Source of the DNA: Paragorgia papillata
Lineage: Eukaryota; Cnidaria; Anthozoa; Scleralcyonacea; Coralliidae
DNA length: 64,000 bases
NCBI GenBank assembly: GCA_035771165.1
Contig: JAWNZC010000467.1
Location: 1,203,501-1,267,500 of the forward strand
Direction of reading: 5' to 3'
Shown here: positions 1-10,494 of the stretch, one piece after another
Layout of the letters: each line of letters begins with the position of its first letter
How positions within the stretch are numbered: position 1 is the first letter of the stretch
Translations under genes and position numbers: made by a program
The notes under the pieces: model-generated
The model's database searches: none
Told to the model about the DNA's origin: nothing
The model's input: only the letters and a program-made list of their open reading frames with translations

Positions 1-615
1 TTTATTACTTCCGGGTGTGAACTTTGATTTGTCGTTTCGGTTGAATGCCTTTTTATTGCGAGGGTCAGTGTTGTTTTTCAGATGATTGACGCTTTCTGAA
101 TTCTTGTTATCCTCGATTCCTTTCGCTTGCTCGTTGGAAAGTTCGTAGGCTCTGCCTAACTCTAGTAGTTGTTGAAGATTCATTGTTTCTCGTAAGGCGT
201 GTCGTCGTAGTTGTTGTGATGAACAATGTTGAATGATTTGCGTCTTGATTTCGCGGTCGGCGTCGGAGAAATCACACGTTGCGGCTAACTGTCGCAGGCG
301 TGTGTGGAAACTATCGAGACTTTCGTCGGGATTGCCAGGCGAAAACTAAGCCGTTAATGACTGCGCGGCGCGGTCAAAGTCGTCTTCGGATCCTTTCTGT
401 TCTGCGGTGAATGATTCAAATATGTCTTAGACTTCTGGTCCGGCTAAATGAAGAAGTAATGCACGCTTGCGCTTCTTCGATGATATATCCATTGCCACCA
501 TTAAGTTATTAAATCGTTGGAGCCACTTTGTCCATCGAATGCCTGCTGATGACGATGTCGTTACATAGTCAAGATGAACCAAGAACGGTTCGAAGTGCGG
601 AATTGCCTTCGACAT
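1..615 (-). pseudogene. Gag-like protein of an LTR retrotransposon, partial and broken
   Basis: Reading leftwards from an ATG at 613-615 (starts MSKAIPHFEPF) the frame encodes a Gag-type N-terminus. A tryptophan-rich stretch (GIRWTKWLQRFNNL) is followed by a helical, arginine- and glutamine-rich capsid-like part with FHTRLRQLAATC and MNLQQLLELGRAYE, the pattern of Ty3/gypsy Gag proteins of invertebrates. Gag would coat the element RNA in a cytoplasmic particle. Two stops lie in the same frame (TAA at 427-429 and TAG at 346-348), so the copy is dead unless both are sequence errors. It runs off the left edge, so the zinc knuckle and pol are not visible. The strand agrees with a candidate LTR upstream. 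Family assignment is by motif recognition only. Confidence 0.6.
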
Positions 616-720
616 GATTGTCTTGGTACTATATAGGCTGGATATAGAACATTTTACCGTATAGACCATGCCAGTTAAACTGTTGGCTGTTTTGATTCTT
701 ATTTTACGCTCGTCGCAAAA

Positions 721-830
721 TGTAAATATGTGACTGAGTGACTCGGACAACACACTGCACCCTCTATATATGGTCTCTATTAGTCCTAACCTATTTATAT
801 ACAAAGAGGGTGTGGCATTACGTCACTACA
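721..830 (-). repeat. Candidate short LTR of the gag-bearing element
   Basis: On the minus strand this 110-bp block starts TGTAGTGACG and ends ATTTACA, the TG...CA ends expected of an LTR. It contains TATA-like stretches (TATATAAATAGG and CATATATAG) ahead of a plausible transcription start. Directly inside it lies TTTTGCGACGAGCG (707-720), which resembles the TGGCGACGAG primer-binding-site region of some Ty3/gypsy elements. The gag start codon follows about 100 bp further. No second LTR is in the window, so the boundaries are inferred. Confidence 0.4.
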
Positions 831-1232
831 TTAACTAAAATATTTAAGAAATACCCAAGTGCCAATCTGGGAAATACTTTGTTTTTAATTTGTTCGGGAC
901 GCGACACTGTTTTCAAAACGTATACAAAAAAATAGAAATTTAAATTCTATATTTTAATATTTAAAATCCTCCATTTTTTAATTTTTTAAAAATCCCTGAA
1001 AATCCTACAGCTTAGGTGCCGAACTGTGATTGGACAATTTTGATAGCTAGCTTGACTTCCATTGGCTGAAGCAGGTGTGCGATTACAGCTAGCAAGAGTG
1101 CTATTAATGCTCAAATCGCACTCCTGAAAGCAATGAAATTGCAGCATTTGGGACTGATTACAGAAGGGTATATAATTAATAAAATAATTGCACTCCTCTC
1201 AACCAATCAGAATGCAGTAATTTTGTCATGCA
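831..1232. other. Non-coding stretch, no gene recognised
   Basis: AT-rich DNA between the candidate LTR and the first TAA tract. It holds CCAAT-type motifs (CCATTGGCTG near 1061, CCAATCAG near 1202) but no ORF with recognisable content. Confidence 0.5.
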
Positions 1233-1312
1233 TAATAATAATAATAAATAATAATAATAATAATAATAATCGGATAATAATAATAATAATAGTAATGATA
1301 ATAATACAAAAA
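1233..1312. repeat. (TAA)n microsatellite
   Basis: Interrupted TAA/AAT repeats. They abut the 3' end of the minus-strand LINE fragment, whose own strand reads (ATT)n here. Confidence 0.9.
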
Positions 1313-2822
1313 AAACAACAACAATCTTTTTACGGCCGTTTTCCCCGCTTAGGCGGGGGTTGGCCGGCGCCTCCCACAGCAGTTTCCTCCACTTCTCTCG
1401 CTCCGGAGCATCCTCCATTTTCAACCTACACTTTCTCATATCCCTTTCCGCCACCTGACTCCATGTCATCCTCGGCCTTCCTCGTCCTCTTGTACCTTCC
1501 ACCTTGAGCGACATGCTCTTCTTAACCCAGTCACCATCGTCTTTCCGCAGCACATGTCCCAACCATCTCAACCAGTTCCGCTTTATGACATCAAACACCA
1601 ACTCAATCCCCATTCTTTCCCTCAGCTCCACACTCGGCACCCTATCCTTTAGCGATACACCACACATCCATCGCACCATCCTCATCTCTGTCCGCTCCAA
1701 TCTCCCCCTCTGCTCTGCAGTCATAGTCCGTGTCTCACTTCCATACACCATAGCACTCCTCACACACGTCACATACAGCTTCCCCTTTAGCTTTAATGAC
1801 ACTTTCTTCCTTGTCAAGACCTCAGACAACTCTTTAAACTTCCCCCACGCACAACGCACCCTCGCCACAGATGCCGAATTCGCTCCTGCACCCCCATTCA
1901 GCATATCTCCCCGGTAACAAAACTTTCTAACATTCTCAAAATGCACCCCATTTCCTAGATCCATGCTCTCATCTACATCACTATCCTCTCCATCACCTGC
2001 TCTTTCACACCTTACATACAAACGTATCCTCAACTCTAGCCAGCGAGACCTTCACACCTGAGCACCGCTTGTGTACCCATCCACCGCAACCCGTACATCG
2101 AATATAATAATTCCCAGTACCCTTTCCACATACAGTACATGGCAACTTCCCCAGCCTTTCAACATCACCACATTTCTTCCCTGACATCATCACCTTTGTT
2201 TTACCAGTGTTCACTTTCAACCCTTTCGCCTGCATGCACTCTTTCCACCGCAGCAATTTCTTCTTAAGTTGCTGAATGCTCTCAGCCATCAAAACCAAAT
2301 CGTCGGCATACAACAGCTCCCACGGCAGGCCCTCTCTATTTTTTGCGTCAGCGCCTCCATTACAACCACGAACAATAATGGGCTCAGAACCGACCCCTGA
2401 TGTACACCAACCTTCATCTCAAACTCTTCACTGCTTCGTTTTCACCACTGTTCTCGCTTTCTCATACATTGTCATCACTGCTATCACCAACCATTCTTCA
2501 ACCCCCAGCTTCCTCAACGCCCTCCTAACCACCTCTCTCGGTATCCTAACAAATGCTTTCTCCAGATCCACAAATGCGTAATACAATGCTCTCTTTTTTG
2601 CCATAAACTTCTCCTGTATCTGCCGTACCACAAAGATCGCATCGGTCGTCCGCTTCCCTGGCATAAATCCAAACGGCATGCCACCAATATTTACTTTCTC
2701 TCTCAACCTTATCTCCAGAACCCTGTCCAATACCTTCATCCCATGTTCTAACAGCTTTATTGCCCGATGTGCCGCACACTCCAATGGATCACCTTTCCCC
2801 TTATATATTGGTAAAAGGGTTC
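1313..2822 (-). pseudogene. Non-LTR retrotransposon ORF2 fragment (reverse transcriptase to C-terminus)
   Basis: Minus-strand reading in several frames gives, in order: KGKGDPLE at the left of the RT; FGFMPGKRTTDAIF; FVDLEKAF (RT motif A); HQG(S) (motif B, out of frame with its neighbours); YADDLVLMAE (catalytic motif C, near 2300); KVNTGKTKVM; a zinc-ribbon-like insert with C-x2-C ... C-x2-C-x4-H-x2-C; and a long C-terminal tail with KFCYRGDML, YGSETRTM, RRWLGHV-type and GRGRPRMTW motifs. No endonuclease is present, so the copy is 5' truncated. At least three frame breaks make it inactive. The clade is not assigned. The 3' end abuts (TAA)n; the 5' side meets an oppositely oriented LINE at about 2822-2832. 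Confidence 0.8.
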
Positions 2823-2824
2823 TC

Positions 2825-4441
2825 AGCTTCCTGTATCAGGAAAACCACGAAAGGCTTGCTATTGCAAATGCGATTATCGTACAAGCGAGTCATGATACAG
2901 GGGCATCTTATGGTGTAAAGAAATGCGCTGAGATAGTGTTTGAAAGAGGCAAGATGGTGAAGAGCGAGGTACTAGATATCCTTGAAGAAAGAATGAAGGC
3001 TCTAGACCCTGAAACTAGTGAAACCTACAAGTTTCTTGGATGTGAACAAGGGAAAAAAATAGATAAAGAGAAAGTGCTAGAAAGAGTGTCATTGGAGGTG
3101 CAGGAAAGAATGGAAAGTCTGGTACAGATGGAGCTATATGATAATAACCTAGTAAAAGCTATAAACTGTAGAGTAGTACCAGTAGCGGGGTATGTAATGA
3201 ATGTATGCCGATTTAGTAAAAACGATTTAGCAGAACTAGATATCATTGTTAAACGGGTGTTGAGGGGAAATGTGATGCACGGACGACAGGCAAGTAACGA
3301 GAGACTATATTTACCACGAAATAAAGGAGGAAGAGGACTGAAAAGTATGCGAGATGTCTATAATGAGACCAAAGTTAGAATAGCTTCCTATGTGACATAT
3401 TCGCAAAGTGAATGGATCAAAGTGGCTTGGAGGCGGGAATGCAAAAACGAATATTGTTCTATTAAGAGAGAAGCAGAGGAAGCGATGCTAGACATAGGGG
3501 GGAGCATTAAGTTCGGTGAAGAGGCGGTATGGCTAAATGGCGAAAGGATATTTGGGGAGTGGAAAGAGATATGGGGTAAACTGAAAGCCATGTTACAAAC
3601 CAAGATAGAGGAGATGCGTATAGAACAATATACAAAGAAAACCTTACAAAGTGAAGTATATAGAGGGATCGAGGAGAAGGGCCATGGATGGTTTGTTGAG
3701 TGTAATATGGACTCGAGAAAGACAGCAGCAGTAATTCTTATGCAAGAACAGATGGTGGAGACACGTACATGGAAAGCCCTTAGAGGAATGGAGGTGGAAT
3801 CGGAAATGTGCCGCCTATGCGGCATACAGAGAGAAACAGTATACCATCTGTTATCAGGATGTAAAGTAATAGCTGGAAACGAATATGTACGGAGACATAA
3901 CAACGCATTAATGGTGTTGGCTGTAGCATGGGCAAAGCAAGAAGGGTTGATAAATAGGGATGTGGTATGGTACAAAATACAATGGAAAAAAGGAACTGTG
4001 TTGGAGGGGAGTGGAACGAAGCTCTGTTGAGACTTGGAATATTGTATGCGAAAAACAACTACTGCAAGAAGACCAGATCTAACGTTGGAAGACAATAACA
4101 AGAAACAAATATGGTTCGTAGACATGGCATGTCCAGCAGAGAGAAACATTGAACATAAACACCAAGAGAAGCTACAGAAATACCAACAACTAGCCTTCGA
4201 AACTCGTGAGAAACGACGAGAATACAAAGTCCGAATCGTTCCAGTTGTAATTGGGAGTTTAGGTGGAGGTATGGTAAAGGCGAGGAGACAAATTGGAAAG
4301 GTAACACGAAACGAAAAAGAATTTGAACGGATTGGTAACCAAATGCAGAAGACGGTGCTGATCGAAAGTGAATCAACACTACGCAAAAATAATATCTGGG
4401 ATCGTACAAGCAGAGTGACATATAAGTGTGGACATTGTTAG
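2825..4441 (+). pseudogene. R2-like LINE, 3' half: RT thumb, CCHC knuckle and restriction-like endonuclease
   Basis: The + frame enters at LAIANAIIVQASHDTGASYG (just after the missing RT catalytic core). It continues through YKFLGCEQG and PVAGYVMNVC to a zinc knuckle C-R-L-C-x7-H-x4-C near 3808-3860, then RRHNNALMVLAV. The C-terminal restriction-like endonuclease shows RPDLTLED followed by WFVDMACPAE and EKLQKYQQLA, a PD-(D/E)xK arrangement as in R2-group elements; it would nick target DNA for target-primed reverse transcription. A single TGA at 4028-4030, in the same frame, replaces what is usually tryptophan in KLCWD. Otherwise the 1.6 kb is open. The missing 5' half and this stop make the copy inactive. 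The 3' UTR is short and ends in (AAT)n at 4531. Confidence 0.8.
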
Positions 4442-4527
4442 TGAGACTGGCAAAATTATTGGCAGTACTTGTACCTTTCTCACAATTATTGTGAGTCAAA
4501 GGCCATGGGCCGTAAAGGTTATCTATT

Positions 4528-4530
<3 letters not shown>

Positions 4531-4602
<72 letters not shown>

Positions 4603-4603
4603 G
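4531..4603. repeat. (AAT)n microsatellite / LINE tail
   Basis: About 24 AAT units. They follow the R2-like LINE directly and also serve as the (ATT)n tail of the minus-strand SINE on the right. Confidence 0.9.
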
Positions 4604-4960
4604 TAAAAGGATAAAGGATAAAGGACTGGCTGGCTAATCATCCATACTTGCAGCCAGCGGCTGAATTGCGAAGGACGCAGATCAACGTGGCCGTGCCGAG
4701 GCATATCAAAGGCGCTCCAGGCAGCCGCCAACGACACAGTTCAGACCACGGATCACAGCTAAGTTGTTAAGTGTTGATTTTACGGAGGGAGGAAAATCGG
4801 AGAACCCGGCCAAAAACCCTCGAAGCACAGGAGAGATCAACTACAACTCTACTCACATGAGTCCAAGCCCGACAACGGGATCATTCCCAAGCGGTCACCC
4901 ATCCAAGTACTAACCCCGTCTAACCGGGCTTAACTTTTTTTTGGTGAGAGGCAGCGCACT
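4604..4960 (-). repeat. SINE with 5S-rRNA-derived head
   Basis: Read on the minus strand, 4883-4935 matches the internal promoter half of 5S rRNA (AAGTTAAGCCCGG ... GGTTAGTACTTGGATGGG, TGACCGCTTGGGAAT). This is followed by about 280 bp of unrelated body and an (ATT)n tail. That is the layout of SINE3-type elements transcribed by RNA polymerase III. The first third of 5S rRNA is missing, so the head is truncated. Similar 5S blocks occur at 16726-16778 and 17381-17430. Confidence 0.6.
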
Positions 4961-5197
4961 AACAGCACACGCCACACGTGCTTTCCTAATATATATTATA
5001 TGTGACAACGTGTGGACGTGTTTTAGTGAGCTCTATATTATTATTATATTGTGAGTCTTATTTATCAATCACAGTGAACCAATTCTGTTCTGACTCGTAT
5101 ATAAGTTAAAGAGCATGAGTTCATCTGTTTATTTGATTAAATTCGCTGTTAAATAGCCAAAATAATCGAGATTTTAAACACACTATCAAGTGGCTCG
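4961..5197. other. Leader of the LINE beginning at 5198
   Basis: AT-rich non-coding DNA directly upstream of the LINE ATG. It probably holds the 5' UTR of that element. No promoter motif can be assigned. Confidence 0.3.
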
Positions 5198-5562
5198 ATG
5201 CCGCCGAAGAAGAAAACCAACTCAAGACGAACAAAATGGACAGAGGAAATGATTGTGGATCTCCTATCATGCCGTGAGTTGGCAATAACTGAACATGAAA
5301 GTAATAAAGCTGATAATACGACTGGTAAGAAGAAAGGCTACATGGAAAATATGAAATGTCTATGGGAAAAGAGAGGATATGCTTCGTTTGGTTTCACAAC
5401 CCAAAATCTTCGTGACAAAGCCGCACAAATCCTAAAAAGCGAATCAAGAAAACTTTCTTGTGATAACTCTGTCGAAAACACGATTGAGGCGACCGTAATT
5501 TCTCAAGAAATAGATGTATTGGAGCAAGTTGAATTTCATAATATCGAACGACAAGGAGCAAG
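5198..5562 (+). pseudogene. LINE ORF, N-terminal part (interrupted by a transposon)
   Basis: The ORF starts at ATG 5198 with a basic tail (MPPKKKTNSRRTKWTEEM) and a Myb/SANT-like start (W-T-x2-M...LL), a DNA-binding type of N-terminus found in some LINE proteins. The reading is cut at 5562 by the foldback transposon 5563-7109. If one copy of the 8-bp target duplication GGAGCAAG and the insert are ignored, the frame passes straight from 5562 to 7118 and on into the reverse transcriptase. The two parts were therefore one ORF before the insertion. Confidence 0.7.
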
Positions 5563-7109
5563 CACAGAATAAGGATCAACCAGAAGTCCGACTCAGTGTC
5601 GGCACCTTTGATGTAAGCGTCCTCGCGAAATGTCGGCCTGCGATCCCGGTGCCATTTTGAAAGTAAGTGCCTCCGGGAAATTAGCCCTCTCGTCCTTGCG
5701 ACCCTCGGGCTCCTGTATTCAATTACTCTTGGCCTTCTTGTGACCTTTTAATTAAATTTATATTGTTATCTATATATATATAAATAATATTAGTTAAGTA
5801 AATAAGTAATTTACTTTAGAAAACGGTTCTTTGGAAATAAAATTCTTTGACCACAAGGTTATTAAAACTTCAGTGCGCAGATACTACGGGTAAGAGTCCG
5901 TGGCAAAAAAGTCCTGCACTCATGAAGCGGGTTTTACATTTCTCGATTATGCCGACACATTTGTTTATAGAAAAAGATGGCTAAAAATTTCGGAACTACG
6001 CATTGTTGAGGTACATCGAGTACGTATGTTGTTAGAAATTTTATAAGCTTTCATTCGGTGTATAGTTCAAACTTTAGTGTTACCTGTAACTTTTTAAAAT
6101 GTTCAAAATGTGCACACCATTGTTCGTAAAATAAGAATTATATGATGGGGAATGAATTCCTCACAAGTGTTATAGAATTTTGGATATTGTTTTTAAATAC
6201 TAAACGCACAGCCCTGAACAACATATTAAACATAGGATACTGTGAAGTGCCATTCATGTCAGAACTTTTAATTTTCTCGCCGGGAAGTATTTTAAAGAAT
6301 AAAAAAACATTATTTTGGTCTGGACCGTCTGAAATGGATGAATTTCTTAAGTTTGTTTTACCTTTTGCTGTTTTGGTGTTTGCTATAACCTCAGAAAGAC
6401 TTCTGGTATGAACCTCAGATATTTCTTAAACAAAAGCTATTTCAAATATGAAAGGAGTGGAAAAGTTTGCAGATTTCTAGTTGAAGTTGAAAACGTTTTT
6501 GGTGCAAATTAGTGATCATACCTTTTCAACATATGAAAAAATATTAAAATTTTTATGGTCAACGGTGAGAACATTTTGAACATTTTAAAAAGTTACAGGT
6601 AACACTATGATTTGAACTATATACCGAATGAAAGCTTATAAAATTTCTAACAACATACGTACCCGATGTATTTCAACAATGCGTAGTTCCGAAAATTTTA
6701 GCCATCTTCTTCTGTAAACAAATGTGGAGTTTATACAAATCTGGATTATGCCGACAGCTTCGTGAGTGCAGGACTTTTTTGCCACGGACTTTTACCCGTA
6801 GTATCCGCGTACTGAAGTTTTAATAACCCCGTGGTCAAAGAATTTCATATCCAAAGAATCGTTTTCTAAAGTAAATTACTTATTTACTTAACTAAATATT
6901 ATTTATATATATAGATAATAATATGAAGTTAATTAAAAGGTCACAAGACGGCCAAGAGTAATTGATTACAGGAGCCCGAGGGTCGCAAGGACGAGAAGGC
7001 TAATTTTCCGGGGGCACTTACTTTCAAAATGGCCGACTGGCGCATGCGCATAAAAATAATGGGACACTTTTTTTCCGCGAGTCGGACTTCTGGTTGATCC
7101 TTATTCTGT
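5563..7109. mobile_element. Foldback DNA transposon with about 540-bp inverted arms
   Basis: The left end CACAGAATAAGGATCAACCA is the reverse complement of the right end. The arms run about 5563-6113 and 6580-7109 and share, among others, the blocks around 5900 and 6790 and around 6040 and 6640. The middle (6114-6580) is unique and holds only an 89-codon ORF (6142-6411) that I do not recognise. Direct repeats GGAGCAAG at 5555-5562 and 7110-7117 are the target duplication (8 bp; 7 bp if the terminal G is counted with the element). An 8-bp duplication with CA-starting ends would suit the hAT or P superfamilies, but no transposase is present, so the element is non-autonomous. Confidence 0.85.
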
Positions 7110-7117
7110 GGAGCAAG

Positions 7118-9909
7118 TAACGCTAGAACAGGTTTGGATATTAACATAAATGATGAATTAATCAATGTAAATGCCTTCCCTTTACCGGATGAAATACATA
7201 CACCGGCCAGTTTTCAATGGGGAGAATCAAGTGGAGATGATTGTATTCGATCTATAAACGATGCCTATGAAGAAATAGTAACATGGAGAAGAAATGTATT
7301 TCTGCTTCCCTCAGGAAAAGCCGGTAAAGCCTTTATTAAAGAGCTAACCCGTTTATACCAGGCATATGCAGTTGAGTCACCCATTGAATGTATTGCTCTT
7401 AAAGCGTGTTCAGTGATGCAAAGCCTCCTATTGCAAAAGCCTCATGCGAAAAGTAAGAGTAAAGATCATGTGTCTTGTGTGATGCGTAGATTGAGTTTAT
7501 GGTCAGCAGGAAAGTTTAAACAGCTAATATCGGAAGGAAAATGTATTCAAAGCCATTTGTCCTCGAACTATACCTCACATAACGAAATCAACCACATTGC
7601 GAAGGGCTTTAATCGTTTAATGCTCCAAGGCAAAATACGTCAGGCGGTACGTCTTATTTCTATTGCAAATCAAAGGGGTGTTTTGGATCCCGACTTTCTA
7701 ATACCAACAGGTGAAGATGAAGATGGAAATATTAAGTGGAAAACAACTAGAGAAATTCTCATTGAAAAGCATCCTGTGAGCAAGATTCCAAGCCCTGATA
7801 TTCTTTTACCCACCACAGATTCTGAGGAGAGTCACTACGATCCAATAATATTTGAAGGTATTACAGGCGAAGTAATAAAGGAAACTGAAAATAAGATCCA
7901 AGGTTCAGCTGGCCCATCAGGTGTTGATGCTTACCTGTGGCGTCGTTTCTGTTTGTCATTTAAAACCGCCTCCACCGACCTGTGCAACGCCCTTAGTGGA
8001 GTAGCAAGACGCTTGTGTACTTCGGTTGTTGACCCAGAAGGTTTATCAGCGTTTGTAGCATGCAGAGTAATCCCTTTGGATAAAAATCCTGGTGTACGTC
8101 CGATTGGGGTCGGAGAAGTACCAAGACGTATAATTTGCAAGTCCATCCTCAGAGTAGTGCGAGATGATGTACAGAAAGCACTTGGGCCTTTACAGACTTG
8201 TGCGGGCTATGAAGCTGGATGCGAAGCGGCAGTTCATGCTATAAATGAGATAATGGATTCTGACGAATGTGAAGCAATATTATTGGTCGATGCTACAAAT
8301 GCATTTAACACTTTAAATCGAAAGGCAGCTCTCCATAATATTCAAGTCATATGTCCAACAATATCGACGATCTTAAACAATACTTACCAGGCCCCTGTGA
8401 GGATGTTTGTTGTTGGAGGAGGAGAAATTTTATCAACTGAAGGAACAACTCAAGGTGATCCCTTAGCTATGGCGATGTATGGTTTGGCAATAACTCCACT
8501 TATCAAAAGTTTAAAGGCAGAAGAACCCGATGCAAGTCAAGTATGGTTTGCAGACGACTCTATATACTGTTGCAGGAAAGTTAGAAGCGCTTGGGCGTTG
8601 GTGGCAACATCTTAAACTTTATCTACCAAATTCCAGTAAGACGACACTAGTGGTTAAAGAGGAATTCCACGAACAGGCAAAAGTTCTATTTAGAGACACC
8701 GACATTAAGATCACCACCTTGGGTCACAAAATGCTTGGTTCTGCGTCTGGCAAACGTTCATTTGTAGAAGAATTTGTAAAGATGAAAGTAGAAGAATGGA
8801 AAGAAGAAATCCTGACGCTATCGAAAATTGCAGAAATGTATCCGCATGATGCATATGCCGCCTTTTCTCATTCCATTATTGGGAAATGGCAATATGTTAT
8901 GCGAACGATCAATGACATTGGTAATCTGCTAGGTCCATTGGAGAATGTAATCAAAGAAAACTTCATTCCAGCATTATCTGGCAGAGGACCTTGTTCAAAT
9001 GAAGAAAGAGCACTACTCTCTCTACCTGCACGTTATGGTGGACTCAATGTCCCTAATCCCATGGATTGGGCAAACTTTCATCACGAATCATCCATGAAGA
9101 TCACTGATCCCTTGAAGAAGATGATTATTGACCAAACCACCACGTACAAGAAAGTAGATCTACGAGAGATCAAGGCCAACTTGCGTAAGCAAAAGAATCT
9201 CCACCACCTACAATCAGCGTCGCAAATCAGAGAAAGTCTGCCCCCAACCAAACAACGGGTTATGGATTTGCTGAAGGAAAAAGGTTCATCCTCATGGCTA
9301 TCAGCTTTGCCATTGCATGATTGTGGCCTCAATTTAAACAAGAGTGAGTTCCGCGATGCTCTCAGTCTTAGATATGGTTGGCGGCTTAAAAATCTTCCCC
9401 AGTATTGTGTATGTGGAAAAGGTTTTTCGAACGATCATGCCATGATCTGTCCACATGGAGGTATGGTCATAGCAAGGCATAATGAAATTCGTGACCAGAC
9501 GGTCGAGTGGATGAATGAAGTATGTAGAGAAACTGAAACAGAACCCTTGTTACAGCCTTTAACACGAGAAATCCTCCTCCCCCGATCTGCGAATAGACAA
9601 GATGATGCTCGAGTTGATATCAAGACAAAAGGTCTCTGGAGCCGATTTCAAAGCGCATTTTTTGATATAAGGGTCTTCCACCCAAACGCGCCAAGTTATC
9701 GTAACACCAGTGTCTCTGCCTTACTTCGAAAACATGAAATGTCCAAGAAAAGGGAGTACGGTGATCGAATACGGGAAATCGAACATGGTTCATTTACACC
9801 TCTGGTCTTCTCAACAACAGGTGGTTGCAGTAAAGAAACGAGCATTATATACAATAGATTGGCTGAGCTTCTAGCCAACAAACGAAAAACATTTACAACA
9901 TCACATTAG
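7118..9909 (+). pseudogene. LINE ORF: atypical reverse transcriptase and C-terminal nuclease-like domain
   Basis: This is the continuation of 5198-5562. The RT shows VRPIGVGEVPRRII, the metal-binding LLVDATNAFNTLN (motif A), EGTTQGDPLAMAMY (motif B) and FADDS at 8547-8558 (motif C, with F instead of the usual Y). One base is missing near 8560-8570, after which the frame 8530-9909 continues (LEALGRWW, LPNSSKT). The C-terminal part has LPARYGGLNVPNP, C-V-C-G-x5-H-x4-C followed by RHN, and ARVDIK...AFFDIRVFHPNA with KKREYGDRI, plausibly a PD-(D/E)xK nuclease. With one foreign insert and one frameshift this copy is inactive but otherwise well preserved. I cannot name the clade with certainty. The 3' UTR (9910-10180) leads into (TAA)n. 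Confidence 0.8.
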
Positions 9910-10182
9910 CCTGGATGCGGTGCCATATTTCATTTTCATTGCTGAGATCGACTATTTCATGTATAAGAGGATCACGAAGATCGTCACGATGTGTAACTAA
10001 CACGAATATAGCAACTGAGGTTGCAGAAAGCAATCTGTTGATTAATTAGTTATGCAATTCTGATTAACTATTTTTATAACATTGAACAAAATTTTTGAAC
10101 AGTTTTAGAACATTTTTTTTTTCAATGATCAGATGTTAATATTGTATTCTATTTTTATTGGATTTTTAATAAAGATTATTAC

Positions 10183-10272
10183 TATTAATTATAATTATAA
10201 TAACAGCAATAATAATAATAAAAATAATAATAATATAATAATATAATGATAACAATAATAATAGAAAATAAC

Positions 10273-10306
<34 letters not shown>

Positions 10307-10405
10307 GTAATAATAATAATAATAATAATAATACAATAATAATAGTAATAATAATAATAATAATAATATAATAAATATAATAATAATAATAATAATAACA
10401 ATAAA

Positions 10406-10475
<70 letters not shown>

Positions 10476-10494
10476 TAATAATAATAATAATAGT
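10183..10494. repeat. (TAA)n / (AAT)n microsatellite
   Basis: About 310 bp of interrupted AAT repeat. It begins as the tail of the LINE on the left and ends exactly where the Crypton-like element starts (AAGTATAGGTAATAG, 10495-10509). All long ORFs read through it are artefacts. Confidence 0.95.

Noticed and set aside
1504..1917. 137-codon plus-strand ORF
   Set aside because: Antisense shadow of the minus-strand LINE C-terminus.
3388..4386. 332-codon minus-strand ORF
   Set aside because: Antisense shadow of the R2-like LINE; the plus strand carries the zinc knuckle and nuclease motifs.
4883..4935. Functional 5S rRNA gene
   Set aside because: Only the middle and 3' part of 5S is present; the first 40 or so bases and the terminator are missing.
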